A stretch of 64,000 nt of DNA. Origin: Suillus spraguei. Its lineage: Eukaryota > Basidiomycota > Agaricomycetes > Boletales > Suillaceae. Shown piece after piece: positions 12,501 to 24,328 of the stretch. Under the pieces are notes generated by a model, which ran no database searches, was not told the origin of the DNA, and saw only the letters and a program-made list of their open reading frames with translations. Both the position numbers and the translations under genes were made by a program. Numbering within the stretch: the stretch's first letter is position 1; each line of letters begins with the position of its first letter. Location: positions 29,903-93,902 of the forward strand of contig JABCPU010000266.1 in the NCBI GenBank assembly GCA_016800925.1. The letters are read 5' to 3'.

Positions 12501-12702
12501 TTTCGAGCCCCGTCCACCTCCTATCCATGTTGCCCAGAATCACTGGGGAAATTTTGGCACCCAGCCTCAAGGCCTCAATTATCCTGAACCTTCTCAACCC
12601 TCCCAAGAGCTGATGATGAGTACCCAAGTGTTACCTGGACCGTATGGTGGCCGAAATGGTCCGAATAAGAAGCTTGTGAAGAAGAGGCTGGGTGGGTTCT
12701 GA
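9588..12702 (+). CDS. RRN6-like RNA polymerase I initiation factor
   Basis: A long multi-exon protein that I read as the basidiomycete RRN6/TAF1C-like subunit of the Pol I core factor, which recruits Pol I to the rDNA promoter. Evidence: MEHWPADERHK start, a DPLRGNLISIVPS block, a beta-rich middle that looks like WD/propeller blades (FSPHDSDIIAVNTSGALY; FDWLEREHLLTISTTSELL with a following WLD), a helical C-terminal part, and the typical end with a Pro/Gln/Thr-rich linker running into a basic LPGPYGGRNGPNKK...KKRLGGF tail. The large exon 11757-12702 is uninterrupted. Two ATGs overlap at the start; the one at 9588 keeps the frame open. The family call rests on domain order and tail, not on a catalytic motif. 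Confidence 0.65.
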
Positions 12703-13029
12703 TAAATATGTACCAGCAGTTACGCGCCCTTGTAATACAGCAGTTTCGTTGGTTTCCCGGATCATGATAGACGCGTGGCGAATACCAAATTCAAATATAT
12801 AGGCGCATAAACCTCTCAACCAAATATGGGTAATTTTCATGACGCGTGACAGCTCCGAGTCTGATACCGAGTCTTCAAGTATTATATCGAATTGCCTTTG
12901 AAGATCCCTGAATCTCCTCTCCAGCTCTTCTTTCTGGCTCCAACTGAGATCACGCCCGGCCTTTCTTGATACAGACTGGCAGAGGCACGAAACTGGACTT
13001 TCCGTCTGGTCCAGCAAGAAGAGTTATGG

Positions 13030-14484
13030 ATGGAACAAGGTAATCTGGACTTCTCGCAAGGTCATAGTTTTTGAACAAGCCTCCAGCCCACCAATAAATC
13101 CCTGGTTCAACAGGGATGGTTTTAACGACGTTTTGAAGCGTATGTATAATGATAAACACTTGTCAATTTCGTAATAACTCCTTTGCTAGGAAATAAGCCG
13201 GTGGTCTGCGCTCTCTCAGCTAGCTACATTTCGACCTTTGTCGGATATCCAGTGTGTTTGCCCTTTCCACATCGACAAAACTTGCGAAATCTGATTGTTT
13301 TTTTAGTTGGATTCTTTGAAGTCGAGACTACAGACCACCAAGACAAGGATGCCAGTACTCAAGCTGGCTGGTATCGTCTATCGAGAAGAAGGAGTAACTG
13401 GCTTTTATAGAGGTTTTTGGATACCGCTTGTCACAATTTCGTTTGTCCGTGAGTTGTCGTACGCTGTCTGTTCTTTACAGGCCTAACGACTATCCAGGTG
13501 CTGCTTCGTTCACAGTATACAGTGGTACAAAGGAATACTGTCGCAAAAACAACTATTTTACAGGTGATAGAGCTTCCGATGCTGCTCTCGCGGGCGGTCT
13601 CAGTGGCGCTTTGTCTGGGTCATTGATTTCATTTACCAGTGCACGTGCGTGCTCTTCAACTGTATACTTTAAACATCTGACATGTGAAACTAGCCTTCGA
13701 ACTCGTCAAGGTATTTTTACTCGGCCAATTTGTCTAGCAAGGTAATCTTCCAAGTCCATTGACAGGTTCGAAGGCAATTGGAATTCAGCATAGCCGCAAC
13801 TAAAGGCGTACAAATGGTCAAACCCCCAAATACTATCGACGCTGTCCGAGAGATTTTTCGAACTCATGGGCTGTCCGGGCTCTGGATAGGGTTCCGTCTC
13901 CACTTTGGCAAATGATATACTTTTATTATTTATTACTCTGACTAACCCGCCCTATAGTGCGAGATACAGCTGGCACTGCTTTGTACTTTTTCGAATATGA
14001 TGCTATGCGACATCTATTGGGCCGCCAGCGCTCGGGAGAGCAGGGACCAACACCGGCATGGCTACCGATACCCACATCCTTGATTCCCTTCGTCTGTGGT
14101 TCGCTGGCCGGTGTGTCTTCATGGGCATTGATATATCCCCTTGATGTGTTAGTCCACAACTTTTTCCTTGCCATAAAACTCATTTTCCCTTCGCCTTTTA
14201 GGGTAAAGACCAAAGTCCAGCAACGTGCTTTAGCTGGCACTCCTCCGAAGGGAGTATGGGAAACCCTCCGTCGCCTCGTGCGCGGTACGGCAGACCAATG
14301 CAGTCATATTACTACGGCTCAAAATTCATTAGGTCCCGATCCTAAAGATCCAAAGCCGGTCCTTGCTGGTATAGCACGCATATATCGTGGTCTCGGCGTC
14401 AGTGCGGTGCGGAGCATCACAACGCACGGGCTCCTCTGGACATTCTTCGATATCACGTCACATTACATCGATCATCTACCTTGA
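13030..14484 (+). CDS. Mitochondrial carrier (SLC25 family)
   Basis: An inner-membrane solute carrier of 330 residues built from three repeats. Each carries the Px[DE]xx[KR]x[KR] signature: PLDSLKSR, PFELVKVR and PLDVVKTK. Eight exons fit without any frame problem: 13030-13039, 13190-13251, 13307-13448, 13498-13644, 13694-13710, 13766-13907, 13958-14147 and 14202-14484. The first exon codes only three residues plus one base; an ATG four bases earlier would be out of frame with exon 2. The intron at 13908-13957 begins with GC instead of GT; the GC site is needed to keep the usual five-residue spacing between GF and RD (GFRLHFVRD). Substrate not identifiable; the layout recalls amino-acid or acylcarnitine-type carriers. 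Confidence 0.88.
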
Positions 14485-14735
14485 CTTTCAGAGCGCTATT
14501 TCAGGGGATCCCATCTAGTTGCATCTTACTTAGAGACAAGGCATGTACTATAACATTTGGTTTAGGATTACCTTGTCTATTCACCATAATCCATATCATC
14601 CAAGATATTTATCAGTCAATATATGTCACCTAAAGTTGCATGGCAAACTAACTCTACAACATACACCTCAAGGTTATGCAACCTGCTTATTTCCTGTGGA
14701 ATGTACCAGAGTGAGAATCTCCTTGCAAGTGGAAT

Positions 14736-14820
14736 GCCGGGGTAGCTCAGCTGGGAGAGCAACAGACTGAAGTGAAGGAGCGTGTTCTGGAGGTCCCGTG
14801 TTCAATCCACGGTCCTGGCA
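14736..14820 (+). tRNA. tRNA-Phe (GAA) with a short intron
   Basis: An 85 nt cloverleaf. The acceptor stem GCCGGGG pairs with TCCTGGC, with two G-T pairs. The D arm is GCTC-AGCTGGGA-GAGC. The anticodon loop CTGAAG gives anticodon GAA and is followed by an intron of about 13 nt (TGAAGGAGCGTGT) at the canonical 37/38 position. The T arm is CCGTG-TTCAATC-CACGG and the discriminator is A at 14820. A T-rich run (ATTCTTTTT) follows at once and can serve as Pol III terminator. The gene lies between the carrier and XAP5 genes. Confidence 0.93.
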
Positions 14821-14895
14821 ATTCTTTTTACTCAAGATTATAAGATCTATGACGTCTTCACAACACTATGTATACACAATATGAATGTAATGGTA

Positions 14896-16107
14896 TCAGG
14901 CGATAGTGTACTTTCCATAGTCTTTCTCTGGGTCGTATATCTATACCTTGATTAACAGGATATGGACACTGGAGGGATGCCTTACTTACCTCCCATCGAG
15001 AGGCCGGAAAGATGTGCTTAAACCGTTGATACCAACTCCTCTCCACCACTTTGCCAGCGTGTGACTCGTCTTTCTCCTTGGTCGCATCGGCAAGCAGGCG
15101 AATATCATCATGAACGTCGAAATTAAACAATGGCCCGCTCTTTCCACGAGCTTTGTTAATGATGAAGTCATAGAACGTATGATGCTGTCGAAATACATTA
15201 ATATATTGAGATGAATGATCAGCAAGAAAAAACTCACGTGAGGTATTATGAGATCCTCCTTGATGTACATCAAGTTGTCAACGCTAACGCCTCGTAATTC
15301 CGGGAACTGCTGCCGACACTTCTCCAAGAAGGAGCTAATGGTATCACCTTTCTTACACTAGAGCATCCCGCGAATAAGCCATTGAATGCTAGATCACTAT
15401 GAGAACATACCACAACCGATTTCCTGTGACCGCTCCCATCCCAATAAGAATAGGTAATCTCTATTTCTTCCTGTTTAAGCTCCTCTTGTCTGCGAATCCA
15501 TTCTTGGCGCAACCTTTCACGCTCTTTCCTCTCCGCTTCCTCTCGTTCACGGTCCGGAAGGAATGATGTATCCACATTAGGATTCTTACGGAACTTGGCG
15601 CGCTTGGATACTTGTTCACCGTTCTCGACTTCAGGAGTTTGGCGTGACGAGGTGTCTCCTTCGACGTCGCCTTCGTCGTCCATGGCAAACGATAAGGTAG
15701 CTTTGGTCTTCTTGCGTTTCTTTACCCTCCTTGTTTCGTCCCTAAACAAATCCTCCACGGAATATAAGTCATCTTTCCACGCAGTCGTCACGGTACAAAA
15801 GAGAATGGCATTGGACACTGAAAATAACATACTTGAGTTCGTTGGTGCGAGCAGCCTCACGTGCCTTTGCCTCCTCCAGCTCTTTCCTTCTCTGCTGAAA
15901 GTCCTCCAGCCTCACTAGACCTATAGTCTGGTTCTTGAGAGTCTCCTCCATAGAGTCATTTTGACCGACAAATTTGTTGACTGAAGGACGGGATTTTTCT
16001 GTTTCGTTGATGAGTGTCTGTTTTTGGCGCTCATACTCTTCACGATTCTGAGCGCGCTGCTTGATGAAAGCGTCCTCGCGACGTCCTTCAGCGTTGTTAG
16101 TAGCCAT
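14896..16107 (-). CDS. XAP5: XAP5/FAM50A family nuclear protein
   Basis: A nuclear protein linked in other organisms to splicing and transcription control. The N-terminal half is a charged coiled coil ([36 protein letters not shown]) followed by a Lys-rich nuclear signal ([10 protein letters not shown]) and an acidic stretch. The C-terminal XAP5 domain is textbook: [93 protein letters not shown], ending YGKYTIA. About five exons. The start at 16107 is the first ATG, 111 bp from the divergent uS13m start, so the two probably share a promoter. Confidence 0.94.
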
Positions 16108-16218
16108 AAAGGTTTTGGTTGAGTGGTGTGAAGCACAAAGTTGTGTCGCGGAGTATGAAATACTTCACTTGAAGCTTTCAAGTTCGCTGTTCCCTTCTAA
16201 TTATCGTCAGAGTGAGCC

Positions 16219-16767
16219 ATGGTCCATGTCTTGGGGGTGCAGCTCCCAGACTACCAGTATGCAAGGGTGCGCTATAGCCAATTGCCTCTAAAATATTTGC
16301 TCATTGTCAAATTAGTTCGCCTTGACTGCATTCTATGGTGTTGGCCATAAAACAGCACATCGACTTTGTGCACGTCTTCAAATTCACGACAAGTGCAAAG
16401 TTCGAAGTCTAACACCCCATCAAATCACAGAACTTGCCGCCTTCCTTTCCTCTCCTTCTACTTCAACACCTATTCCTCGTTTTCCATTGGCCACATCGTC
16501 CTATAAACCTCCTCCGGCCTCCACTCCGCTCGCGGTCCTAAAGGAGGAGACAAAAAAGCTCTCACAAAGGGCATGGGCAGATCCATTGAGAAACATCAAG
16601 ATTGAGAGCGAAGCAAGGAGAGTGGTGAAGGATAATATTGCGCATCACGTATGATAGGCAGTTACGTTGGCAAGAGGCATGCCATGGGTCTGCCTGTCCG
16701 CGGCCAGAATACCCAAAACAACGCGCAGACCGCGAAGAAACTCAACAGGGTCGATCGTCGTGGCTGA
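16219..16767 (+). CDS. SWS2: Mitochondrial ribosomal protein uS13m, with one apparent frameshift
   Basis: The small-subunit S13 protein of mitochondria. Exon 1 (16219-16266) codes [13 protein letters not shown]; exon 2 starts at 16316 with [20 protein letters not shown], the helix-two-turn-helix core that contacts 16S-type rRNA. A Pro/Ser-rich insertion follows, as in other fungal members, and then [12 protein letters not shown]. Here the frame runs into a TGA, yet the next frame carries the expected rRNA-binding tail [18 protein letters not shown] to a stop at 16767. One missing base at about 16648 (CAC-GT for CAC-CGT) explains both. As written, the protein lacks its essential basic tail. 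Confidence 0.85.
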
Positions 16768-16881
16768 GGGTGTTCATTATGTATGTTTCTATATCCTCGG
16801 AAGTTCACCGGATCCCGCGCTTGTCCGTATTCGTCTTCTAGATAATACATTATTCCTATAAGTACATCCAATGAAGCTTCT

Positions 16882-17678
16882 CTAGTCGTCCCCGACTGGT
16901 ACTTCTTCTTCCAGGTACTTCAGCAATGTCACCCGAATCTCCGTGCTCTCATCACCACGAAGTACATCGGATAAAAACTCCACCTGCACCTGCATCTGAA
17001 CCTTTGAAATGGACGTGATACATAGTTGCGCCGATTATTTTAGTTTGTGAACTTACCATCTCAAGTGCTCCTCTGAGAACACCACACAGCACGTTACTAA
17101 ACCATAGCCCTCCTTCCAAAGCTTCGTCAGGGAGTTCGACAAATTCAGCCAAGGGATTCTCATCCAGGGTCAGGATAAAAGAGGAGCCAGGAACTCCTGA
17201 CTGTTGAGCTGTACTGGTCGGGCGGGAGGGAGGAGGAGGACCAGAGTGCGCGACTGTTGGTGTGATATTTAGAAAGGATTTAAACCCGACCTTCAAATGA
17301 AGTGCATCTAAGATCGTCAGCCCAAGGGGGGTAGTGATAAACGCACACCTTCGCCACCACCTCGCCTACTTCTCGGAAGTCAGAGCAGCGACCTAAAGAG
17401 CTCCTTGCAAGGAAGTCCTCGATTAACCGTGTTCCAATGTTATAGCCCATTTTCTCGAGTTGCTTATTCACTTCAGCATAATCTTCATAATCCTGGATCA
17501 ACTGTACGACGAGGGCACCGTATGTAAGAGCAAATAACTCTGAATTCTGTTTTTGGGTTTAGTTGGGGCCTGATTGACCCAAAGACGCGATGCAAAGTTC
17601 AGACCTCACGATTTTATCTGTGCGACTTTTCCATAGGTCCTCTCCGATGGCTTTGTACTGTTTGCTCGTCGTCGCCAT
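16882..17678 (-). CDS. BET3: TRAPP subunit BET3 (TRAPPC3)
   Basis: Core subunit of the TRAPP complexes that activate Ypt1/Rab1 and tether ER-to-Golgi vesicles. Four exons encode a protein of normal Bet3 length. The start [17 protein letters not shown] is typical, followed by [40 protein letters not shown] (which includes the fold's helical core), [10 protein letters not shown], and [21 protein letters not shown], ending in an acidic EEEVPVGDD tail. A Pro/Ser-rich insertion (about [16 protein letters not shown]) between strand and helix is longer than in yeast and appears lineage specific. Its start lies 118 bp from that of BUD23 on the other strand. Confidence 0.94.
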
Positions 17679-17796
17679 CGTCGACGAAAGTGAGAGGAAT
17701 GACTAGACTGCCGAATTGGGCAGAACTGAAAGATTGAATCCACGTGCCTGTCAACTCTAACAATCCTACTATCATCAGCAGAACTGCTTGAAAAAT

Positions 17797-18904
17797 ATGT
17801 CACGGCCAGAGTATCAGGCCCCGCCAGAAATTGTATATTTTATTTTCGTCAACTCACATGTGATGTGAGACTGATTTTTGGACATCTGTAGTATTATGGC
17901 GACGCTGAAGCCCAAAAATACACTCAAAAGTATGGTTGTTCACGATGCATCCCTTGCCGTTCTCAGTGTCATACAAGCACCCGTAATCAACAGATCCAGG
18001 CGGATATGACATACCGTGCTCTTGAGTTGCTCAACCTTCCTCCGGATGAACCTGCTTTTCTGTTAGATATAGGATGCGGATCGGGACTTTCAGGTGAGAT
18101 TTTGGAGGAGGAGGGATACATCTGGGCAGGTGTAGATATCGCGCCAAGTATGCTCGGTGAGTGCCAAGTTTTAGCATAGTAAGCACTCGACTTGGGCTGA
18201 TTGTAACCAGAAGTCGCACTAGAGAGGGATATTGACGGCGACCTTTTCTTACAAGATATTGGTCAGGGATTTGGTTTTCGACCAGGAAGCTTCGACGGAG
18301 CAATAAGGTCGGTTACTGGACTTAATTTTCATTATTTTATCTTATGGTCTGCTAGTATATCTGTTTTACAATGGCTTTTGAATGCTGAAACCTCGCATCC
18401 AACGTCTTCACCGCCACACCGCCTAACTCGTTTCTTCACGACTCTACACTCTGCTCTTCGAAATCCTTCCCGAGCAGTCTTTCAATTTTACCCGACTTCT
18501 GACGACCAGATACAACTGATTACCTCTATAGCACAGAAGGCCGGCTTTGGAGGAGGTGTCGTTGTAGATTACCCAAATTCCAAGAAGGCAAGAAAGGTGT
18601 TCTTATGCTTGTTGGTTGGCGGAGGAGGCACGCAGCAGCAAATGCCTAAGGGCGTAGAGGGCGAAGACGACGAACAAGTAAGATTCGAGAGAAGAAGGGA
18701 AAAGGAAAGGAAGAGAGATGTAAGTGGGAAGAGAAAGAACGTGAAAGACAAGGATTGGATCCTGAAGAAAAAAGAGGCAAGTCATATGGAAACTGACCAT
18801 GCCTATTTGCTCACTGATATCTTTAGTTGTATCGCCAACGAGGAAAAGAAGGGGTACCAAGGGACTCAAAATTCACTGGCCGCAAGCGCAAACCAGTCTT
18901 CTAG
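17797..18904 (+). CDS. BUD23: 18S rRNA guanine-N7 methyltransferase BUD23
   Basis: SAM-dependent enzyme that methylates a guanine of 18S rRNA during late 40S maturation, working with Trm112. The start MSRPEYQAPPEIYYGD, the block KYTQNTRNQQIQADMTYRAL, SAM motif I LLDIGCGSGLSGE, WAGVDIAPSML, FDGAISISVLQWL and the basic C-terminal WBS domain ending RDSKFTGRKRKPVF are all present. Several short introns split the first half. The last intron begins with GC (GAG|GCAAGT at 18777) and ends at TTTAG (18827); this keeps KKKE joined to LYRQRGKEG as in orthologues. An Arg/Lys/Glu-rich linker before it may bind RNA. Confidence 0.95.
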
Positions 18905-18975
18905 TGGAGTATCTCGTAGTATCTCACGAACACAGGATCTTCGTAAAAGGATACCATACAAGTGGTTACGTCTAT

Positions 18976-20610
18976 TCATGTCCGTCTCTCTACGAATAGC
19001 TCTGGGAGGGTCTTGACCGCATCCTGAGCATTGTTCCTGATGAACAAGCCTTGGAGGGAAGCCATGCTGATTTGCTTCCCATTAGACATTTCTTTGCTAG
19101 TTAATTCCTCTACCTGCTGCCCCATGCGTTCTATATGCTCCGGTTGGGCAAATTCACAACCACCGTAAAAACGTGTAAAGAGCGTGCGTGCTTGTGTGGG
19201 TGACGCGTTATCAACAAGCACGTTTAGATCAACACGCCCTGGTCTGATGAGTGCCGGATCCAGTTTTCCGAAGTGATTTGTCGTCATGAAAATGATTCGC
19301 TCTTCCCCTGAGGCAACACCATCCAAAGCGTTCAAAAAGCCAGAGAATGTGATAGAAGACTGATACCTATAGTGTGTGCTGTTAACTGTGCGTTTCGAAG
19401 TATCATACTCATCGACTCACCCATCCTCGCTTGTTTGCACGCGTTTGTTAAATGCGGCATCCACGTCTTCGATGAGTATAAAGCTACGCTCCGGGGCATT
19501 TGATAACAGGTGATTAAGTTTATCGTCGCCGAGTCCTCGTTCTGACAAATTGAGTAGACATATATCATATGATAACGATCCTGCCAATGCTTGAATATAG
19601 GAAGTCTTTCCTGAACCAGGGGGGCCATGCAATAGATATCCCCTTCGATAAGGAATGCCCCGGTCCGCATACCATTGACGTCGTTGCAAGAACGCCTTGA
19701 CATCCTGTTCTACCTTTTCACTTACACCCGTATCCAGCACGACACTATGGAGTGGACGCTTTCGCCGAGGTTGACCAAATGGCTTCCATTCGATCCCCCA
19801 TGCGGTTCTGATCACGAGTTTTCCTTCTTGGCCGCGGAGAGCAAGGTCGCGTGCTTCTGTGAGGAGCTTCGAGAAAAGATGGCGATCTCTGGATAGTGTT
19901 GTTACTGTCACAGTTTCCCATGGCGTGCCCGACACGAGTTGCATCGAGCGCGTCTCACGTTCTCTTTTCATCTTGATCGTAGAGTTATGAAAATATGTTC
20001 CGGTGTGATACATGATACGACTGACCTGCATCCAAGCTCCACCATACTTGAACCAATGCGTTCCTGGACCTGCAACTAGCCTGAATAGAACAGAAGAACT
20101 CCCATTACTGCGTTGCTCGACCGCAGTTTCGACACTTAGTTGATGGCTGCGCAACCAAGACTCGGCTCTTCGAGAAGAAGTTGGAGCAGCTGATTGTGCA
20201 TTGTGTGCAAGCCATGCGAGAAACCACTCATATGCGCGGTCTTTGTTGTTCACCTCTAATGATACGAGGAGACGCCGACGAAGTGCGGTAGTACCAAAGA
20301 TCAGACTTTGACGAAGTACAGTTAAACCAACGCCGACGCCCTGGCTCACGTGTCAAGTGTGAACAATTTTAAAAATGTAGTACGGACCATGAGACCGAAA
20401 CCAGCTTGGAAGTAGGGGCTATACTTTCGAATAGCTCTCAGTAACTCGCGAGTCGCCAGAAACATTACAGAGAACGTACTTATCACCTATGAGGCTGCTA
20501 ATGAGGGAGGATGAAGTTGTCCCTACATCTTGGGGTATTGCCAGACCAGCACTCGACAAGCCAGGTGCATTCGCAACCTGGCCTTCCAGAGAAGTACCAT
20601 GGATAGCCAT
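18976..20610 (-). CDS. BCS1: Mitochondrial AAA chaperone BCS1
   Basis: Inner-membrane AAA ATPase that translocates the folded Rieske protein for complex III assembly. The N-terminus has a hydrophobic membrane segment (YFQAGFGLMGVGVGLTV) followed by a BCS1-specific domain (RRLLVSLEVNNKDRAYEWF, WFKYGGAWMQ). The AAA module has Walker A GPPGSGKTSY, Walker B FILIEDVDAAF, the GFLNALDGVASGEER block, sensor TTNHFGKLDPALIRPGR and the DL after the Arg finger. The C-terminus ends FVERRT. The length fits the family. Minus strand; its start is 218 bp from the divergent J-domain gene. Confidence 0.95.
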
Positions 20611-20828
20611 GATAAGCTAGTATCAGCCAAAACCAGAGAAAGCTTTGCGCCTAGATAGGTAACTTGCCCAAGCTAGTCTCACTAAAAGCAAACCAAAAAG
20701 AATGGTGCTTCTTTGTTATGGACTAGTAATGGTACAAAGCAAAAAAATCGGAGCGATTCCTAATTTGGAGCGCGTTTGTTGGTGCGACTGCCTGTTTTTC
20801 TCGTTATCCTCTTCCATCGCGCGGTGCC

Positions 20829-22668
20829 ATGGTCAAGCACTCGTCCGTTGCTGAGGCATACTCCATCCTCGGTCTCCAAGAGGTATAATTTTTTTTGATT
20901 TTTTGTAGAAGTCCATTTTATCGAAAATCATTTTTAGGGTGCCACTCTTGAGGAGGTCAAGTCTGCTTATAGACAGGTGAGTTGTCCAAGCAAAAATACA
21001 TTGGTGGCTATTCCGATAACATCATATTTAGCATGCGCTGCGCACTCATCCAGACAAAAATCCTAACAATGCTAATGCTACAGAACAGTTTCAGGCAATC
21101 GGTGATGCATACACTGTCCTCCAAAGGCACCTGAATCCACCTACTGGCTCTAGACGGATGCATTCTCATGGCATGGACGACGATGACGACGAATATGACG
21201 ACTACGAATACTACGAGGACGATTTCTATGACTATGAAAACGAAACAGATCGCACTGCATTTTTCGTGTGCGTCATTACAGTCGCCTGCAGACGTAAACT
21301 CTAGATGCATCCTTCACAGATACATTTTCTCCCAGTTTGTGAATGGGGAAAGTATATGTTTTAGACGACGTAAGTGATTTATTTCCCTAGTTGTGGTTCG
21401 ATGGGGATAGAACGTCTGGTGTAGCCGACCCTCACGGTAATTATTGTCGTCGATCTCTCTCGCCTGAAACCCCCGAACAATATAGGGCTCGAATCGAACG
21501 GGCTTGCCAAGAGCAAATCGAAGGCGAAAAACGGCGCGCTGAAAAGGCAGCTGAACGCAAAGCTTTCGAAGCACGGCAACGCGAGCAGGGTATGTGACTC
21601 ATCTTCAGTCGTTATGATTATAAATTACCCCTCTCTAGAACGTAAAGAAGCAGCTGAGAGGCAACAAGCTAAGGCAGCATCGAAAAAGGCAGAATCTTTA
21701 GCCGCTCGTAAACGAGCGGCTGAGACTGCTGAGGCTCAGCAACGGCGTGTCCAGACTACAAGATCAGAAGCTTTTTCGGCTGCACGTAAAGGAGACGTTG
21801 TCAAAGTCAAGAAAGCAGTTTGGGAAGAAAATGTCGATGCTACTGGAGGTGAAAGCAAGCCTGGTTGCGAAGCCTACGTCAAGAGGCCACCTAAAGATCC
21901 GAAGGAAACACTGTTGCATATCGCTACACGGCGAGGTGATGCTGACCTCGTGGAGTGGTTAGACGCCCACAGTCAGTCACGTTGTTTTAATTACCGCTGT
22001 CACGAGTCAATTAACCCGTTCTAGGTGCAGATCCGGAAGAGCGTAACTCTGCAGGGCTGTCGGCCTTGCACTTGGCGCTCCAGCATGGTTGTATCCCAAT
22101 CATAAACCATTTCTTCCAGTCATATGATCCGAAGCAAGACGACGACCATAGTGCGATTTATAGCCTCTCACCACCAATGTCGCTTCTTTCTCTAGCTTTG
22201 GAATCCGGCCAGCCCGAGGTTGTGTGGCTGATCCTCGAAAAGGGTCTGGCTTCGACCCAAGATATCGGAAATGCGTGGACGCAGGTTACGTCTGGACAGA
22301 CCAATCAGCCACTGTTCAAGAAACTTCCCCGAGATAGTGTCAAGTTTTCAGAGATCCAGAACCTTTTGATGACGTTTGGAGGGTTTACACCACCACCAAC
22401 ACCAAAGGTCTCGATCTCACAGGATACGAGACATATTTCGCCTTCTCCCCTTTCGTCATCTCCGCCGGTTGGCTCTGTCAAGAATCGTCAGCAGACTCGT
22501 GCCAAAAAACCAGGTGTCAACCAGGTTCGTTCTAACGCTCAATCTGCCAAATTACCCCACAACAGCGCCCCGCCTGCCCCCTCAGAACCGCATTTGCGGG
22601 GTCCCGGTGTTGGACGTGGGCAGGGTCGCGTACGTGGTCGTGGCCGGGGTCGTGGACGTGGGACCTAG
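20829..22668 (+). CDS. J-domain protein with ankyrin-like repeats and RG-rich tail
   Basis: A multi-domain co-chaperone. Residues about 8-65 form a J domain (EAYSILGLQEGATLEEVKSA, then HPD in RTHPDKNPNN), able to stimulate an Hsp70. Next come an Asp/Glu/Tyr stretch (DDDDDEYDDYEYYEDD), a long Ala/Lys/Glu/Arg coiled coil (about 21480-21760), ankyrin-like repeats (LLHIATRRGDADLVEWL; GLSALHLALQHGCIPIINHF; MSLLSLALESGQPEVVWLIL), and a low-complexity tail ending in a run of Gly-Arg (GRGQGRVRGRGRGRGRGT) that may bind RNA. Six or so exons. The combination is unlike any yeast DnaJ protein. The client or location is unknown; no signal peptide or transit peptide is seen. Confidence 0.88.
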
Positions 22669-23086
22669 ATCGTCATCCAGTGATCGCATACCTTTGTTCC
22701 GTGTGCTCCTCGGCATCAGCATATTTCATGATTCTTCCATTTCGTTCTTTTCATCACTTGACACGTACCTCTCATTCCTCTTCTTGACACACCATGCATC
22801 CATAAGTATCAATTGCGTCATCCCATGGTCTATAGCTGATATGATCGCGAGCTAATGTTAATATCGCAAGCTTGTGTAATATTTACTCTATGCGCATACA
22901 TCACTCGTATGTAAATTACATTGTTTGTAGTATTCTTTGATGGTGTCATCAATGACTATTTGCTTCTGTTTAATTCCAAAGCTGTTGACAAAGACGGCCA
23001 AACAAGCTCACTGGTGCTTCAACTTTGACCACATTGGTCCTTCATTTACATCCAGCTGTCAATCTTTACACCAAATCACTGCCATC

Positions 23087-24328
23087 ATGGGTCGACTAGC
23101 GGAAATGCAGAGGAAGCTCCTTGAGGTATGCCATTCATCTGGCTGCCGAAGCATTGTCTTTAATTTACGTGTCTAGCAAATGATGGGCCCTGAGGCAATG
23201 GGAGTTGCCAATGCCAACCTCGTCTGGTCTGACGATAAAGTTTGCCGGAACTTTCTGTGCGGGACATGCCCTCATGCACTTTTCACAAATACTGTACGTT
23301 GATTCGCTGGTTTCTCCAAGCACTAAAATGGAACTTCTCCACGTAGAAAATGGATCTTGGAGCATGCCCAAAATCACACACGGAGCGATTGAAAACAGAG
23401 TTTCTGGCAGCTAGAGAGGCAAACCCAAGTGATCCTATATTTGCTCGTTTCCAAATGGAGTATGAGTCGAACATATTTGCGTTTGTGGATGAATGCGACA
23501 GAAGGATTCGGGCTGCGCACCGGAGGTTGGAGAAGACACCAGAGGAGAATGCGAAGACAACCAATTTGATGCGAGAAATCGCTGAAATTGAGTTGGCTAT
23601 TCAGGGTGGGACTGAGAAGATCGAGACCCTTGGTATGTGCTTTTCCCTTCGGAAGTTTGCCTACTTTCTTACATTCCCAGGTGAACAAGGAAAGGTCGAT
23701 GAGTCAATGAGGGAGATGGCCGCCATCGAGGCTTTGAAGAGCGAGAAATCGGAAAAGGAGGTATGTAGCGCCCTCGATTGATTTCCACCATGGGAACAGG
23801 ATCTCATTCTAGCGTTGGATCTAGCGAGAGCTTCAACAACTCACAGATACTTCCGGAGCCTCCGGCCATCAGAAACTTCGGGTGTGTGACGTTTGTGGTG
23901 CATACCTTTCTGTGCTCGATTCGGACCGACGCCTTGCGGACCACTTTGGAGGCAAGGTATGTTGTTTCCCACACCAGTTCGCCTAAAGAATGGATTCTCA
24001 TATGTCGGTAGATGCACTTGGGTTACCATGAGTTGCGAAACATGCTAAGCAAGTTTCGGGAAGAACGTGAAAAGCGTAAAATGCCACCTCCGTCTTCTGC
24101 ACCTCCCTCCGGTGCAACCGGAGGTGCAGGAAAACCCGGCGGTGAGCGAGGTGGCGATCATCGGTCATCACGTGATGATCGTGAACGTGAACGAGGGTAT
24201 GATAGACACGCATCGAGATATGAGTGAGTTTGTTGGCGGCCTCCATGATAACGTTAAATAATGGTTCTTCCAGTGATCGTCGAAGAGATCGTGATCGTTC
24301 TCGATCTCCCAGTCGCAGACGATATTGA
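23087..24328 (+). CDS. LUC7: LUC7-like U1 snRNP component
   Basis: A U1 snRNP-associated splicing factor that helps choose 5' splice sites. The first zinc finger is CCCH-type (VCRNFLCGTCPHALF ... GACPKSH), the second is C2H2-type (VCDVCGAYL ... ADHFGGKMHLGYH). Between them is a coiled coil (RRLEKTPEENAK; MREIAEIELAIQGG). The C-terminus is Arg/Glu/Asp-rich and ends in SRSPSRRRY, an RS-like tail. I place one intron at about 23761-23824, using the second AG, because this restores LQQLTDTSGASGHQKLRVCDVC; the nearer AG would lose the zinc-finger lead-in. The start is the only ATG before MGRLAEMQRKLLEQMMG. Confidence 0.95.

Noticed and set aside
12631..13159. Two minus-strand frames with natural-looking protein (IYWWAGGLFKNYDLARS; WSQKEELERRFRDLQRQ)
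   Set aside because: They overlap the 3' end of the RRN6-like gene and the first exon of the carrier, have no in-frame ATG, and no splice pair that joins them was convincing. Worth an RNA-seq look, but not supported as a gene.
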